64,000 bases of DNA, from the NCBI GenBank assembly GCA_024227565.1, contig JAAEUE010000081.1, forward strand, positions 1 through 64,000, written 5' to 3'. The stretch's first letter is position 1, and each line of letters starts with the position of its first letter. Positions 23,235 through 32,435 of this stretch are shown here, in pieces. The stretch is from Alphaproteobacteria bacterium. GTDB lineage: Bacteria > Pseudomonadota > Alphaproteobacteria > Rhizobiales > CAJQND01. Below the pieces are notes generated by a model that had not been told where the DNA came from, did no database searches, and was given only the letters and a program-made list of their open reading frames with translations. The translations under genes were made by a program, and so were the position numbers.

Positions 23235-23934
23235 AGGCAAACTTTGCTGCCGCCTGCCGCATCACGAACACGAGAGCGTTCACCGCCAGAGCAATAACCA
23301 ACAGAACCAGCCCCAGCGCCAACGCAAGCGGCAGATCGCCCTTAGAGGTCTCAAGCGCAATGGCCGTTGTCATCACACGGGTGAGGTGATCAATGTTGCC
23401 GCCCACAATGATCACGGCCCCCACTTCGGCTATGGAGCGCCCGAACCCGGCAAGCGCGACCGTCATCAAGGTAAAACGCCCGTCCCAAAGCAGCGCGGCA
23501 ATCTCTGAGCGCCACGGCACATTGAGCGAGCGAAACTGCTCAGAATACTCCGTGTGCAAATCCTCCAGAACCTGCCGTGACAAAGCTGCGATGATGGGCG
23601 TAATGAGAATGGTCTGCGCGATAATCATGGCTGTGGGCGTGTAGAGCAGTTGCATCCATCCGAGCGGACCAGTTCTGGACAGTTGCAAATAGACAATCAA
23701 CCCGACGACGACCGGCGGCAGACCCATCAGCGCATTCATCAAAACCATCACAGCAGAACGGCCAGGAAATCTGCACGTGGCGACAAGAGCGCCCAGAGGT
23801 AGGCCAATCAGGCACGAGGCCAGCAGCGCTGTAAGGCTGACCCTGAGCGAGAGCCCAATGATCTCCAGCAAATCAGCATCTGCTGACGCCAAGAGCCCAA
23901 AGGCCAAGGCAAACGCCGAGCCACCATCCTGCAT
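23227..23934 (-). CDS. tupB: tungstate-type ABC transporter permease
   Basis: A 235-residue inner-membrane permease with about five or six helices and the EAA-like loop GRSIAEVGAVIIVGGNID, typical of oxyanion importers. It forms the channel for TupA-delivered tungstate. It starts 91 bp after the modC stop; a separate promoter in the AT-rich gap is possible. No strong ribosome site is seen before the ATG. Same strand as modEABC, so mod and tup may be co-transcribed. Confidence 0.85.
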   Translation of the reverse strand: MQDGGSAFALAFGLLASADADLLEIIGLSLRVSLTALLASCLIGLPLGALVATCRFPGRSAVMVLMNALMGLPPVVVGLIVYLQLSRTGPLGWMQLLYTPTAMIIAQTILITPIIAALSRQVLEDLHTEYSEQFRSLNVPWRSEIAALLWDGRFTLMTVALAGFGRSIAEVGAVIIVGGNIDHLTRVMTTAIALETSKGDLPLALALGLVLLVIALAVNALVFVMRQAAAKFAYA

Positions 23935-24024
23935 AATTTACGTTTCATTTTAAATTACGGAAATTTTGCAGTAATATGCATCAACTTGATCGAGAGCGCA
24001 AGCAATCCAGTCTGGCTCAAACCG

Positions 24025-25140
24025 TCATGCGCGCGCTGAAATAAGGACACGCCGATCAAAACTTACACTCTTCACCAGGGCAAAGACCTCGCCCCCGGGC
24101 TCAAGTTTCAACTCCACAGCCGATTGGCGTGTAATGCGAGCCCGCAAGGCCTGCTGGCCAATGCGCACCAAAACCTCCGCAAAGGCGGTGTTCGGTTCAG
24201 CGCGCACCTCTTCAATCAATGCCGGCAGGCAGTTTCGGATGCTCATATCTTCCGGTTTGCTGAGCGCCAGCGAAACATCGCGTGCCCGGATGCGCAGGCG
24301 CACCTGATCACCCATATTGAGCGAGGCGACCATGGGCATTTGAATTTTGCGGCCGTCGAGATCCAGCATTGTGAGTTTATACTCAGCATCGTGTCCGGTC
24401 ACCCGGGCCTCCACCACGGCACCGGCTTCAAAGTTGCCGGTAAACCCGTGCATATCCAGCTGTTGAAAGAGTTCCGGCAGCTCGCCTCGGACCGAAACTT
24501 TTCCGTCCACCAGAATAATCGCCTGATCGGCCAACCGCGCCACTTCATCCACGGCGTGGCTGACAAAGATCGTCGGTATGTCAAACACATCGGGAACCTT
24601 CTCGATAAACGGCAAAAGCTCACCCTTTCGCCTAACATCCAGCGCCGATAGTGGTTCATCGAGCAAGAGCAAGCCCGGTTGGCTCAATATTGTTCGCGCC
24701 AATGCGACCCTTTGCTTCTCCCCGCCAGAGAGACCGTCTGGCTTGCGTTCAAGAAGGGTGGCAAGATCGAGTGCATCCACCACTTGATCAAAGCCAATCG
24801 CCCTTTGCTCTGCCGGGCTTCGAGATTCTGCATAACGCAAGTTGCCAATGACACTCAGATGCGGGAACAAGCGGCCGTCTTGGAACACCAACCCAACGGG
24901 CCGGCGGTGCGGCGGAACGAACGTGTTCCGTGCGCTGTCGGCCCACACGGTGTCTTCAAACACCACCCGGCCCGCGGCGCGGCCCTCCAGCCCGGCGAGG
25001 ATACGCAGTACCGTGCTTTTGCCGCTGCCACTTGGGCCAAACAACGCCGTTATGCCGCTCAGCGCAATCTCTTCATCGATCTTCAAAGTGAAGTCGGAGA
25101 GCGCTAGTTCCGCTGAAAGCTGAAGCTGCCTAACTGACAT
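24025..25140 (-). CDS. modC: molybdate ABC transporter ATPase
   Basis: A 371-residue ATPase with Walker A FGPSGSGKST, signature LSGGEKQR and Walker B LLLLDEPLSALD. The C-terminal part (from about residue 230, QLDMHGFTGNFEAGAVVEAR, then MGDQVRLRIRARDVSLAL) is the ModC-type regulatory region ending in a Mop/TOBE oxyanion-binding domain. Start ATG at 25140 (MSVRQLQLSAELAL) overlaps the modB stop by 11 bp. Confidence 0.92.
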   Translation of the reverse strand: MSVRQLQLSAELALSDFTLKIDEEIALSGITALFGPSGSGKSTVLRILAGLEGRAAGRVVFEDTVWADSARNTFVPPHRRPVGLVFQDGRLFPHLSVIGNLRYAESRSPAEQRAIGFDQVVDALDLATLLERKPDGLSGGEKQRVALARTILSQPGLLLLDEPLSALDVRRKGELLPFIEKVPDVFDIPTIFVSHAVDEVARLADQAIILVDGKVSVRGELPELFQQLDMHGFTGNFEAGAVVEARVTGHDAEYKLTMLDLDGRKIQMPMVASLNMGDQVRLRIRARDVSLALSKPEDMSIRNCLPALIEEVRAEPNTAFAEVLVRIGQQALRARITRQSAVELKLEPGGEVFALVKSVSFDRRVLISARA

Positions 25141-25801
25141 TGATCGGGAACCGGCGATTAAGCGCATAGACGAGAAACAGAACGGCAAACGAGAAGATCA
25201 GCAGACCGGCCGAAAGCTGGTGGGCCTCAGCATACCGTAGTGTTTCCACATGCTCATAGATGGCAATTGAGATGACCTTGGTTTCACCGGGAATATTGCC
25301 GCCAACCATCAAAACCACGCCAAACTCTCCGATAGTGTGGGTGAAGGTGAGCACTGAGGCGGTCAGAAATCCGCGTGCAGACAGTGGCACCGCCACGGTG
25401 AAGAACGCATCCAGCGGCGAGGCCCGAAGCGTCGCAGCCGCTTCCAACGGTCCCCGCCCCACAGCCTCAAAGGCGCTTTGCAGCGGTTGCACCATGAACG
25501 GGGCAGAGTAGAAGATCGAGGCAATCAGGAGCCCTGTGAAGGAGAATGTGAGCGTGGTCCCGGTCACGCTCACCCAAAAGCCGCCTAGGGCGGAGTTCGG
25601 GCTCATGAGGATCAACAGATAAAAGCCGATCACCGTTGGCGGCAATACGATGGGCAGTGCCGTCAGCGCCTCCACCACCGGTTTGAGCGCGGATCGGGTG
25701 TTGGCCAGCCACCAGGCCAACGGCGCCCCAATGACCAGCAACACAAGAGTAGCCGCAGAGGCCAACTTCAACGTCAACCACAGAGGACCCAAATCAGCCA
25801 T
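25130..25801 (-). CDS. modB: molybdate ABC transporter permease
   Basis: A 223-residue permease of the ModB type: LWLTLKLASAATLVLLV at the start, LPPTVIGFYLLILM and the coupling loop HTIGEFGVVLMVGGNIPGE are diagnostic. Its ATG shares one base with the modA stop (TGATG), so translation is coupled. Confidence 0.93.
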   Translation of the reverse strand: MADLGPLWLTLKLASAATLVLLVIGAPLAWWLANTRSALKPVVEALTALPIVLPPTVIGFYLLILMSPNSALGGFWVSVTGTTLTFSFTGLLIASIFYSAPFMVQPLQSAFEAVGRGPLEAAATLRASPLDAFFTVAVPLSARGFLTASVLTFTHTIGEFGVVLMVGGNIPGETKVISIAIYEHVETLRYAEAHQLSAGLLIFSFAVLFLVYALNRRFPINVS

Positions 25802-26589
25802 CAGCGATCCTCCTCTACGTAACCGAAACGCTTGAGCACCCGTTGCGCCTCTTGGCCCTTGAGAAATTCAGTAAACGCCGCGGCCGCCGGATTTTTAGCA
25901 GCCCTTTTGAGAACAACGGCGTCTTGATGAATGGGGGCATGGTCATCTCGAGAAGGCGCCCAGAACACGCCCTGCTTTCCATTGCTCACGCTCAGATAGC
26001 TGGACTGCGAGACAAACCCAATTTCCGCATTGCCACTGGCCACCAAGCCATAGGTCTGCCCCACATTCTCCCCCATCACAATGCGCCCCTGCAGAGCCTT
26101 CCAAAGCCTCAGCTTTTCCAGCACCTGCTGTGCGGCAGCTCCATAAGGTGCGAGCTGCGGATTTGGAATTGCGATCTTCCTAAAGTCCCGCGCGGCAAGA
26201 GCTTTCGCTCCATTTCCCAAATCACGCGCCTCATCCGCGCTCCACAGAATGAGCCTGCCGGTTGCGTAGGTGAACCGGCTCGAGGGCGAAGCCAATCCGG
26301 CATCCACAAGTCGTTGAGGTCGTTCTTGATCCGCCGACAGGAACACGTCAAACGGCGCCCCATTGATGATCTGCGCGTAGAGCTTACCGGTTGACCCCAC
26401 CACCGCACGCAGTGTGTGACCGCTGGTCTTCTCGAATTCGGGTTGAAGATGTTCAAGGGTTTCAGCAAAATTTGCAGCCACGGCAACAGTGACCCGAGCT
26501 GAATTGGCAACTGCCGCACCAGCCAAAAAAAGCCAGAGCGAAACCAACACACTCGCATTGAGAGCCAAGCACCTGCGCAGACTTAACAA
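25801..26589 (-). CDS. modA: molybdate-binding periplasmic protein
   Basis: A 262-residue high-affinity molybdate-binding protein. Signal peptide ends near GAAVANS; the mature start VTVAVAANFAETLEHL, then VVGSTGKLYAQIINGAPFDV and SADQERPQRLVDAG are typical ModA ligand-binding segments. The best start is a TTG at 26589, because an in-frame stop lies five codons upstream and later GTG starts would truncate the signal peptide; the weak start codon may limit expression. The ModE-like dyad lies only 10 bp upstream. Confidence 0.92.
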   Translation of the reverse strand: MLSLRRCLALNASVLVSLWLFLAGAAVANSARVTVAVAANFAETLEHLQPEFEKTSGHTLRAVVGSTGKLYAQIINGAPFDVFLSADQERPQRLVDAGLASPSSRFTYATGRLILWSADEARDLGNGAKALAARDFRKIAIPNPQLAPYGAAAQQVLEKLRLWKALQGRIVMGENVGQTYGLVASGNAEIGFVSQSSYLSVSNGKQGVFWAPSRDDHAPIHQDAVVLKRAAKNPAAAAFTEFLKGQEAQRVLKRFGYVEEDR

Positions 26590-26598
26590 GGTGAAGTC

Positions 26599-26624
26599 CC
26601 GATATTACCAATGAACCATATCGG
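26599..26624. promoter_or_regulatory. candidate ModE operator (Mo-box)
   Basis: CCGATAT (26599-26605) and ATATCGG (26618-26624) form a perfect 7-bp inverted repeat with a 12-bp spacer. The AT-rich half-sites with CG at the outer ends resemble known ModE boxes. It sits between modE and modA, 10 bp ahead of the modA start, where bound ModE-molybdate would block transcription or initiation. Confidence 0.65.
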
Positions 26625-26656
26625 ACCATAATTTGGCCCGGAACCCTTTGCAACCA

Positions 26657-27028
26657 TCACGTCTCATCGCAACCGTTGGCAAGTTGGGAGGTGAGATGCT
26701 CCAAATCCGGCCCTACCACCCGCTCGGTTTGCGCCTGAATCCGCCGATAGCGTTTCAGCAGATCCTCGCCGAATGCGGTGAGTGTGGCCCCGCCCTTGCT
26801 TGCACCGCCCCGGCTGGTCACCACCACCGGCGCCTTGAACGCATCATTCATGGTGCTGATCAGCTGCCAGGCCCGCTTGTAACTCATGCCAAGCGTGCGA
26901 CCGGCCTCGGCAATCGATCCGGTTTCCTGCACCTGTTCGAGCAAATCCACTTTGCCGGGACCAATGGCAATGTCGGGCCCCAGCACAAGCCGCAACCTGG
27001 CACCAAGATGTTTGTATTTGCGGGCCAT
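26657..27028 (-). CDS. modE: molybdate-responsive regulator, N-terminal-domain-only ModE
   Basis: A 123-residue protein with the LysR-like winged helix of ModE: GPGKVDLLEQVQETGSIAEA, then MSYKRAWQLISTMND and RGGASKGGATLTAFGEDLL. The C-terminal Mop/TOBE molybdate-binding domains of E. coli ModE are absent, as in many alphaproteobacterial ModE/MopB-like proteins, so how it senses molybdate is unclear; ModC carries a Mop domain. ATG at 27028 chosen since the longer frame has no conserved residues. Divergent from the GH43-like gene. Confidence 0.88.
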   Translation of the reverse strand: MARKYKHLGARLRLVLGPDIAIGPGKVDLLEQVQETGSIAEAGRTLGMSYKRAWQLISTMNDAFKAPVVVTSRGGASKGGATLTAFGEDLLKRYRRIQAQTERVVGPDLEHLTSQLANGCDET

Positions 27029-27111
27029 TTCAGTTGTTGATTTCCGATCCTTCGCAGCAATGCTATCACACCTTAACGCCCACAAGGGCGATCGGGAACG
27101 CGAGATTGCAC

Positions 27112-28044
27112 ATGCCCTTTGCAGCACGCCGGCTTGGCACTCAGCCCATCATCCATCCGGTTATGGATGAGAGAATGGGCCGCAACATCAACGGCCCATC
27201 CTTGATAAGGGCCCCGGTCTGGCTGCCCTCCCCGCTTGGACCATACCTGCTCTATTTTGCAGACCATAAGGGGACGTATTTACGCCTAGCGTATGCCGAC
27301 GCGCCGGAGGGTCCATGGACGGTGCACCCGCCGGGCTGCCTGGATCTCGCGTCATCCCTGTTTCCCACAGAGCTCTTGCCTGAAGGTTCAAGGCCCGACT
27401 GGGTCGAAGAGGAAAGCCAATGGTACGACCCGCACATCGCCTCGCCAGACCTTCATGTGGATGAAGAGGCGCGCGAGATCCGCATGTATTTCCACGGGAT
27501 GCTGGCCTCAGGTGAACAGATGACGCGGGTCGCCCTGTCCCGCGATGGGCTCAATTTCGAGGTGCGCCCGGAATTGCTGGGCCCGCCCTATTTTCGGGCG
27601 TTTCAGCACGGCGGATGGTGGTATGCGTTCGCCTTGCCCAATCAATTGCTGCGCTCGCGCACCGGAATCGACCCGTTTGAAATGGGCCCAACACCGCTCA
27701 ATCCATCAACCCGCCACACGGCAGTTCTTGTGCGCGGCGACACATTGCATGTGTTCTGGAGCGAGATCGGAGATGCGCCAGAGCGCATTTATGCCGCTAA
27801 AATCGATCTAAGCGATGATTGGCGTGCATGGGAGCTGAGGGGGCAGCACGAAGTTCTGCGGGCAAAACTTGATTGGGAGGGCGGAGGTGAACCTATTGCA
27901 GCCTCTGTCCCCGGTGCGGTTGACCATCCGGTCAATCAGCTTCGTGACCCGGGCATATTCGAAGACGACGGCAAGACCTATCTGCTCTACAGCGCATGCG
28001 GAGAAGCGGCGATTGGTATTGCTGAACTGAACTTGGCCCTTTAG
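27112..28044 (+). CDS. GH43-like five-bladed propeller protein
   Basis: A 310-residue soluble protein resembling a conserved bacterial family related to glycosyl hydrolase family 43. Recurring blade motifs are seen: [61 protein letters not shown] and [21 protein letters not shown]. Acidic residues in RDPGIF and DPHIASPD could be catalytic or only structural. No signal peptide, so cytoplasmic. Function unknown. The ATG at 27112 ([16 protein letters not shown]) was chosen because the family-like sequence begins there. It overlaps the convergent hpnH stop by 4 bp. Confidence 0.65.
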   Translation: MPFAARRLGTQPIIHPVMDERMGRNINGPSLIRAPVWLPSPLGPYLLYFADHKGTYLRLAYADAPEGPWTVHPPGCLDLASSLFPTELLPEGSRPDWVEEESQWYDPHIASPDLHVDEEAREIRMYFHGMLASGEQMTRVALSRDGLNFEVRPELLGPPYFRAFQHGGWWYAFALPNQLLRSRTGIDPFEMGPTPLNPSTRHTAVLVRGDTLHVFWSEIGDAPERIYAAKIDLSDDWRAWELRGQHEVLRAKLDWEGGGEPIAASVPGAVDHPVNQLRDPGIFEDDGKTYLLYSACGEAAIGIAELNLAL

Positions 28045-29189
28045 GCCACGCGCTCTTCGCGCTCGGCAGCTTCCTTTAGTTCATCCTCGGTCAAGAATGT
28101 CGCCACCTGCTTTTCAAAGACGTAGTCCGCTTTTCGCTGGTTCGCTAAATTGATATCGGCAAGCATGGGTGCTTCGGTATCAACGCCTTTCAACCAAACC
28201 TTCAACGCCTTGAGGGGATGGGCAACCGTGTCGGCCACCGCGGTCGGCTCGTAGCCGCAATGGACCATGCAGTCAGCGCATTTCTCATACTTGCCGGTGC
28301 CATAGGCGTCCCACTCAGTGGCTTCCATGAGCTCCTTGAAGCTCTGCACATAGCCTTCGCCCACCAGATAGCAGGGCCTCTGCCAGCCAAAGACGTTGCG
28401 TGTGGGGTTGCCCCACGGCGTGCATTCATAGGTCTGGTTGCCGGCCAGGAAATCAAGATAGAGGCTTGACTGATTAAACTGCCATTTGCGCCCTTCGCTC
28501 CGGCCCAGGCGGAACAGATCACGGAAAATGGTCTTGGTCTGGGTGCGGTTCAGGAAGTGTTCCTGTGCCGGAGCCCGCTCGTAGGCATAGCCCGGTGAAA
28601 TGGTGATGCTTTCAACACCGAGGGTCGACACGAAGTCGAAAAACTCCGCCACCCTGTCCGGTTCAGCGTTGTTGAAGAGCGTGCAATTGACGGTAACCCG
28701 AAAGCCGCGAGAGACAGCTTCGCGAATGGCATCGACTGCAATCTTGAATGTGCCCTTCTGGTCCACAGCCTTGTCGTGCTCATCTTCCAGACCGTCCAGG
28801 TGAATGGAAAAGGTGAGGTAAGGCGACGGTGTGTAGTCGTTGAGCTTTTTCTTCAACAGGAGCGCATTCGAGCACAGATAGACGAACTTCTTGCGAGCGA
28901 CGATGCCGTCCACAATCTGCTTCATTTCCTTGTGGATCAGCGGCTCACCGCCGGGGATTGAGACGATCGGTGCGCCGCATTCATCCACCGCCTGCAAGCA
29001 GTCTTCCAGCGACAGGCGCTTATTTAGAATTTCGGCGGGATAGTCGATCTTGCCACAGCCCGGGCATGCCAAGTTGCAGCGAAACAGCGGCTCAAGCATG
29101 AGCACGAGCGGATAGCGCGCATTGCCCTTGAGCTTCTGCTTCATAATATAGGCGCCGACCCGCACCTGCTGAATAAATGGAACGGCCAC
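28041..29189 (-). CDS. hpnH: adenosyl-hopene transferase, radical SAM
   Basis: A 382-residue radical SAM enzyme that joins 5'-deoxyadenosine to diploptene, the first step of hopanoid side-chain extension. The cluster motif CNLACPGC (C-x3-C-x2-C) lies in [20 protein letters not shown], followed by [13 protein letters not shown] and the C-terminal C-rich [19 protein letters not shown] at 29189 ([18 protein letters not shown]) was chosen because HpnH proteins begin this way; a longer frame is possible. It stands apart from hpnO-hpnN by about 530 bp. Confidence 0.93.
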   Translation of the reverse strand: MAVPFIQQVRVGAYIMKQKLKGNARYPLVLMLEPLFRCNLACPGCGKIDYPAEILNKRLSLEDCLQAVDECGAPIVSIPGGEPLIHKEMKQIVDGIVARKKFVYLCSNALLLKKKLNDYTPSPYLTFSIHLDGLEDEHDKAVDQKGTFKIAVDAIREAVSRGFRVTVNCTLFNNAEPDRVAEFFDFVSTLGVESITISPGYAYERAPAQEHFLNRTQTKTIFRDLFRLGRSEGRKWQFNQSSLYLDFLAGNQTYECTPWGNPTRNVFGWQRPCYLVGEGYVQSFKELMEATEWDAYGTGKYEKCADCMVHCGYEPTAVADTVAHPLKALKVWLKGVDTEAPMLADINLANQRKADYVFEKQVATFLTEDELKEAAEREERVA

Positions 29190-29317
29190 GCCGAGTAGTC
29201 CCCACAAACCCTGTTGATTTGTAATTTAATGTGGTTTGGCCGCAATTGCAGCCCACGTCAAGTCACGGATGCGCGGTCAATCATGCCAGTTGGGCAACAA
29301 TACGGCCGAACGACAAA

Positions 29318-29349
29318 GCCGGCCACTTCAAGAGAAGAAGCGACCGGCC
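29318..29349 (-). terminator. hairpin after the small DUF1127-like gene
   Basis: A 12-position stem with ten pairs (GCCGG...CTTC against GAAG...CCGGC). On the minus strand it is followed by TTTGTCGTT, so it can end the transcript of the small gene stopping at 29377. It lies upstream of hpnH and may isolate that gene. Confidence 0.45.
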
Positions 29350-29376
29350 ATGCGTTTGGGCTGCGGGAGGGAAGAG

Positions 29377-29577
29377 CTAGGCGTAGCGCAAGGCCAGAAG
29401 GTGGGCCTGGGGCACGCCAATATCGTTGAGAAGGGTGCAGGGAATGCTCGTAGGGGCTTGTGATGTCTGAAAGAACGTTGAGTTAGAAGAGAGTGCTCGA
29501 AGAGTTCTTCCGATCACGGCCGCAAAGTCCGGTTCTGTTATCAATGTTGAAGGTGTGGCGGTAGCGGCGGTCATCAT
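29377..29577 (-). CDS. small DUF1127-like protein
   Basis: A 66-residue protein with a polar Thr/Ala-rich N-terminus and a C-terminal LLNDIGVPQAHLLAL that resembles the L-x-D-I-G-L-x-R motif of DUF1127 (YjiS-like) small proteins of alphaproteobacteria, which have been linked to phosphate and carbon metabolism and RNA turnover. AAGAG lies 7 bp ahead of ATGATG and a hairpin terminator follows. The first arginine-rich helix of DUF1127 is weak here, so family membership is tentative. Confidence 0.4.
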   Translation of the reverse strand: MMTAATATPSTLITEPDFAAVIGRTLRALSSNSTFFQTSQAPTSIPCTLLNDIGVPQAHLLALRYA

Positions 29578-29721
29578 CTTTACTCTTCAGGGCTTTTATC
29601 TTTGTTGGTTCTCATCTCGTCTTGCTTGCTTGAGAAGAGGTTATAGAGGTGCCCTGTTTCAAGTTGATGTCGCGAGAGGGGGAAAGTGTTTCAATTGTTT
29701 CACTCCGCAGGTGGAGCGATA

Positions 29722-32394
29722 TCAGCCACCAAAAGAGCGCCGGTGACGCGGTCTGAGAAACCAATCGACCAAAGTTGGCAGAACGATCAGCGTACATACA
29801 AGCGTCAACACAATGGCGATGGTCAGCAATTCGCCCATAGATGCGGTGCCCCGGTGGTTGGACACCGCCAACGACCCGAACGAGGCAATGGTGGTCAATG
29901 CGCTGAGGAGAACCGCCCGAGGCGTGGAGGTTTCCAATAGCTCAGCTTGATGGCCGGCTGCAATTTCCTCGCGCGTGCGCATAACCAGGTGAATTCCACT
30001 ATCGACCCCAAGCCCAATGAGAAGTGGCAGAACAATCACATTGGCAAAATTGAACGGAATGCCGAGAACTACCGTGGTTGCGATCAGCAGAACGCCAGCA
30101 AGACCAATCGGCAGCAGAACCAGCAAAACGTCTCCAATGCGCCGCAACGCACCAAACAACACGATGGCGATCAACAGAGCCGCAACGCCAGTGGCCTGCA
30201 ACATCGCACCAGCCACCACATCCGCACCACCGATTATCTCCACCGGCACGCCCGTTGCGTGTGGCGCCACATCCTTAACGGCAGTCACGAACCGTCTCAT
30301 GGATATGTCGTCCGTTATCGCGGCGCGCGGTAAGATGTCGAGCCGGTACTTGCCATCCGCCGACAGATACCGGCTGCGTAACCCGGCATCGAGGGTATCC
30401 ACAGTGATGTGTTCGGCATTGAGCTTTTCAAGAAACGTGTTCAAGTTCGGCAAAAGGTCACCAAACAGGCTTAGCTCCAGCGCTCGATCATCTTGCGTGG
30501 ACCTTTGTTCCGCGTTCAAATAGATGTCTATGGTGCGCCGAAGTTTCTGGGCGGCATTGCGCACCTCGGCTGGCGCCGATTTGATCCGCTCCAGCCCGGT
30601 CAACGATTTTCTCAAGCCTGCAATCGCCTTTTTGCGCACGTCCTCGCCCCGGTCTGGCAACTGGTTCGACTTTGGCTCCGGTATGATGGAACGCAGGTTT
30701 CGCAACCGTGCGGTACGCTGAGCCTGATCGCCTGGGATGAAGCTTAGCGCACTGACAACGTCGCGCACTTCAAAAACATCCTTCAACCGGCTCGCCATAA
30801 TGCGCGCGTCGGTGGCATTCTTAACCACCAGTTCGGCAATATAAGACGGCGCATCACGGTCATTTTTGAGTACCTTGAAGGCTTTGACAGCGGAAGCCTC
30901 CGGATCTTTCAGCGCGATTGGGTCGCCCTCAAATACGGCGCTTGGCGCAACATACATGGCTGCAATTCCAGAAACCAACACCACAATCGTCAGATATTTG
31001 CGCACGCCATATCCGGGCGCACCTAGATTCCAAGCCAATAGCGGGTAGGTCGGTTTGCCTGGGTTGCCAGGCATCAGTGCCAATAATGCTGGCAGCAAGG
31101 TCATCGACAGGAGAAAGGCAATCGCCATGCCGCCAGCAGAAATCACACCCAGTTGAGCCATTCCGGCAAAATCGGTCGGAGCAAAGGCCAAGAAGGCGAG
31201 CGTCGTGGTGGCGGTGCACAGCAGCAAAGCAGGCCCGGTCATGGCGGCAACATCTTCCAACACTTCTGCTGCATGGCCCGGCAGTGCGCGCTCTTCTTCA
31301 AAACGGAGGGCAAAATGGATGGCAAAATCGATCCCCAATCCAACGAAGAGAACACCAAACGCAACCGAGATCAGATTAAGGTGGCCAACCGACAAGGCCG
31401 CAAAACCCGCCGTGAGCATGAGTCCCACGATCAACATCGACAATGCAGCAACCACGAGACGCCACGATCTGACGCCAAAGATCAACACACACGCCACCAA
31501 TGTGAGCGAGAGTATGCCCGCCAACGATGCCCCGTCTGCAACTGTGCGCAATTCCTCAGAACTCATGGCCGCTTCGCCGGTGAAGCTGACCTTAACTTGA
31601 CCTGAGCGGGTCACCTCAGGATCGTTGGCCAGACGTTGCGCAGCTGTTATTGCGAGTTTTGCTGGCTCAAGTGCAGAAAAATCCAGAACCGGTTGCACGA
31701 AAACATAATGTCGTGTGGGCCCAAACTTGATGTTGGTATCGCCCGCCTCCTCCTTTTCGCCGCCCAGAACCGCTTGCCAATCAAGCTTGCGCGATCGGCC
31801 TGCGATCTGAGCAGTCATTACAGACTGCACAGAGTTCAGAAACTCAGAAAAGTCAGGCGAAAGGTTTTTTGCGCCCCGGGCCGCCAGGCCGCCAACCAGC
31901 CCAGCCAAACCCGGCAGGCTGGGTTCGGCCACGATGGCTTGCAGCAGGGGTGCTGCCCGTTGAACCGTGTCGACAACAGAATTGAACCGCGCTTGCGGCA
32001 TATAGAGAAGCGCGTGCTTGTCGAAAAATGCCGATACTCCGGGTGAGTAAATGTGCTTGAAAATATCCGGTCTACCGGCAAACGAGATCACCAGAGACTT
32101 TGCCGCTTCACGGGCAATCTCAGGGTCATCGGTTTCAACCACCGCGATAAAGTTGTTGCCAAGTGCAGGAAAACTTCTGTTCAGCTCTGCAAAATCCTGC
32201 CGAAAAGGCAGATCCTTGGAAATCATCTCATTGGTATTGGTGTTTATCTCCAATTGGGTCACTGCAATCGCCAACGCGACCAACGCAAGAACAACGTAGC
32301 CTCCCACTATCAATGGGGCATACCGCGCAGCGTTTCCGGCGAGTAGCGCCAGCGCTTTGGCAATGTGGTGCGTGTAGTTTTTGTCCCAAACCAT
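29722..32394 (-). CDS. hpnN: hopanoid transporter, RND/MMPL family
   Basis: An 890-residue inner-membrane protein with the two-fold RND/MMPL plan: one helix, a periplasmic domain (about 50-275), five or six helices, then the same again. Signatures include ITQLE-like exit from helix 1, NEMISKDLPFRQDFAELN, and in each half a GLGIDFAIHFALRFEEE / GLGVDSGIHLVMRTREE loop. HpnN moves hopanoids from the inner to the outer membrane. It follows hpnO by 41 bp on the same strand, forming an operon. Confidence 0.9.
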   Translation of the reverse strand: MVWDKNYTHHIAKALALLAGNAARYAPLIVGGYVVLALVALAIAVTQLEINTNTNEMISKDLPFRQDFAELNRSFPALGNNFIAVVETDDPEIAREAAKSLVISFAGRPDIFKHIYSPGVSAFFDKHALLYMPQARFNSVVDTVQRAAPLLQAIVAEPSLPGLAGLVGGLAARGAKNLSPDFSEFLNSVQSVMTAQIAGRSRKLDWQAVLGGEKEEAGDTNIKFGPTRHYVFVQPVLDFSALEPAKLAITAAQRLANDPEVTRSGQVKVSFTGEAAMSSEELRTVADGASLAGILSLTLVACVLIFGVRSWRLVVAALSMLIVGLMLTAGFAALSVGHLNLISVAFGVLFVGLGIDFAIHFALRFEEERALPGHAAEVLEDVAAMTGPALLLCTATTTLAFLAFAPTDFAGMAQLGVISAGGMAIAFLLSMTLLPALLALMPGNPGKPTYPLLAWNLGAPGYGVRKYLTIVVLVSGIAAMYVAPSAVFEGDPIALKDPEASAVKAFKVLKNDRDAPSYIAELVVKNATDARIMASRLKDVFEVRDVVSALSFIPGDQAQRTARLRNLRSIIPEPKSNQLPDRGEDVRKKAIAGLRKSLTGLERIKSAPAEVRNAAQKLRRTIDIYLNAEQRSTQDDRALELSLFGDLLPNLNTFLEKLNAEHITVDTLDAGLRSRYLSADGKYRLDILPRAAITDDISMRRFVTAVKDVAPHATGVPVEIIGGADVVAGAMLQATGVAALLIAIVLFGALRRIGDVLLVLLPIGLAGVLLIATTVVLGIPFNFANVIVLPLLIGLGVDSGIHLVMRTREEIAAGHQAELLETSTPRAVLLSALTTIASFGSLAVSNHRGTASMGELLTIAIVLTLVCTLIVLPTLVDWFLRPRHRRSFGG

Positions 32395-32435
32395 CAGGGC
32401 GTTTTAGAGCAATGTTGGTTGTGTTTGAACAAAGA

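Noticed and set aside
23935..24024. Second ModE-like operator upstream of tupB
   Set aside because: CGT and ACG ends flank an AT-rich core, but the half-sites do not match each other, unlike the perfect dyad at modA.
29190..29317. tRNA or riboswitch upstream of hpnH
   Set aside because: No cloverleaf or known riboswitch core could be made out.
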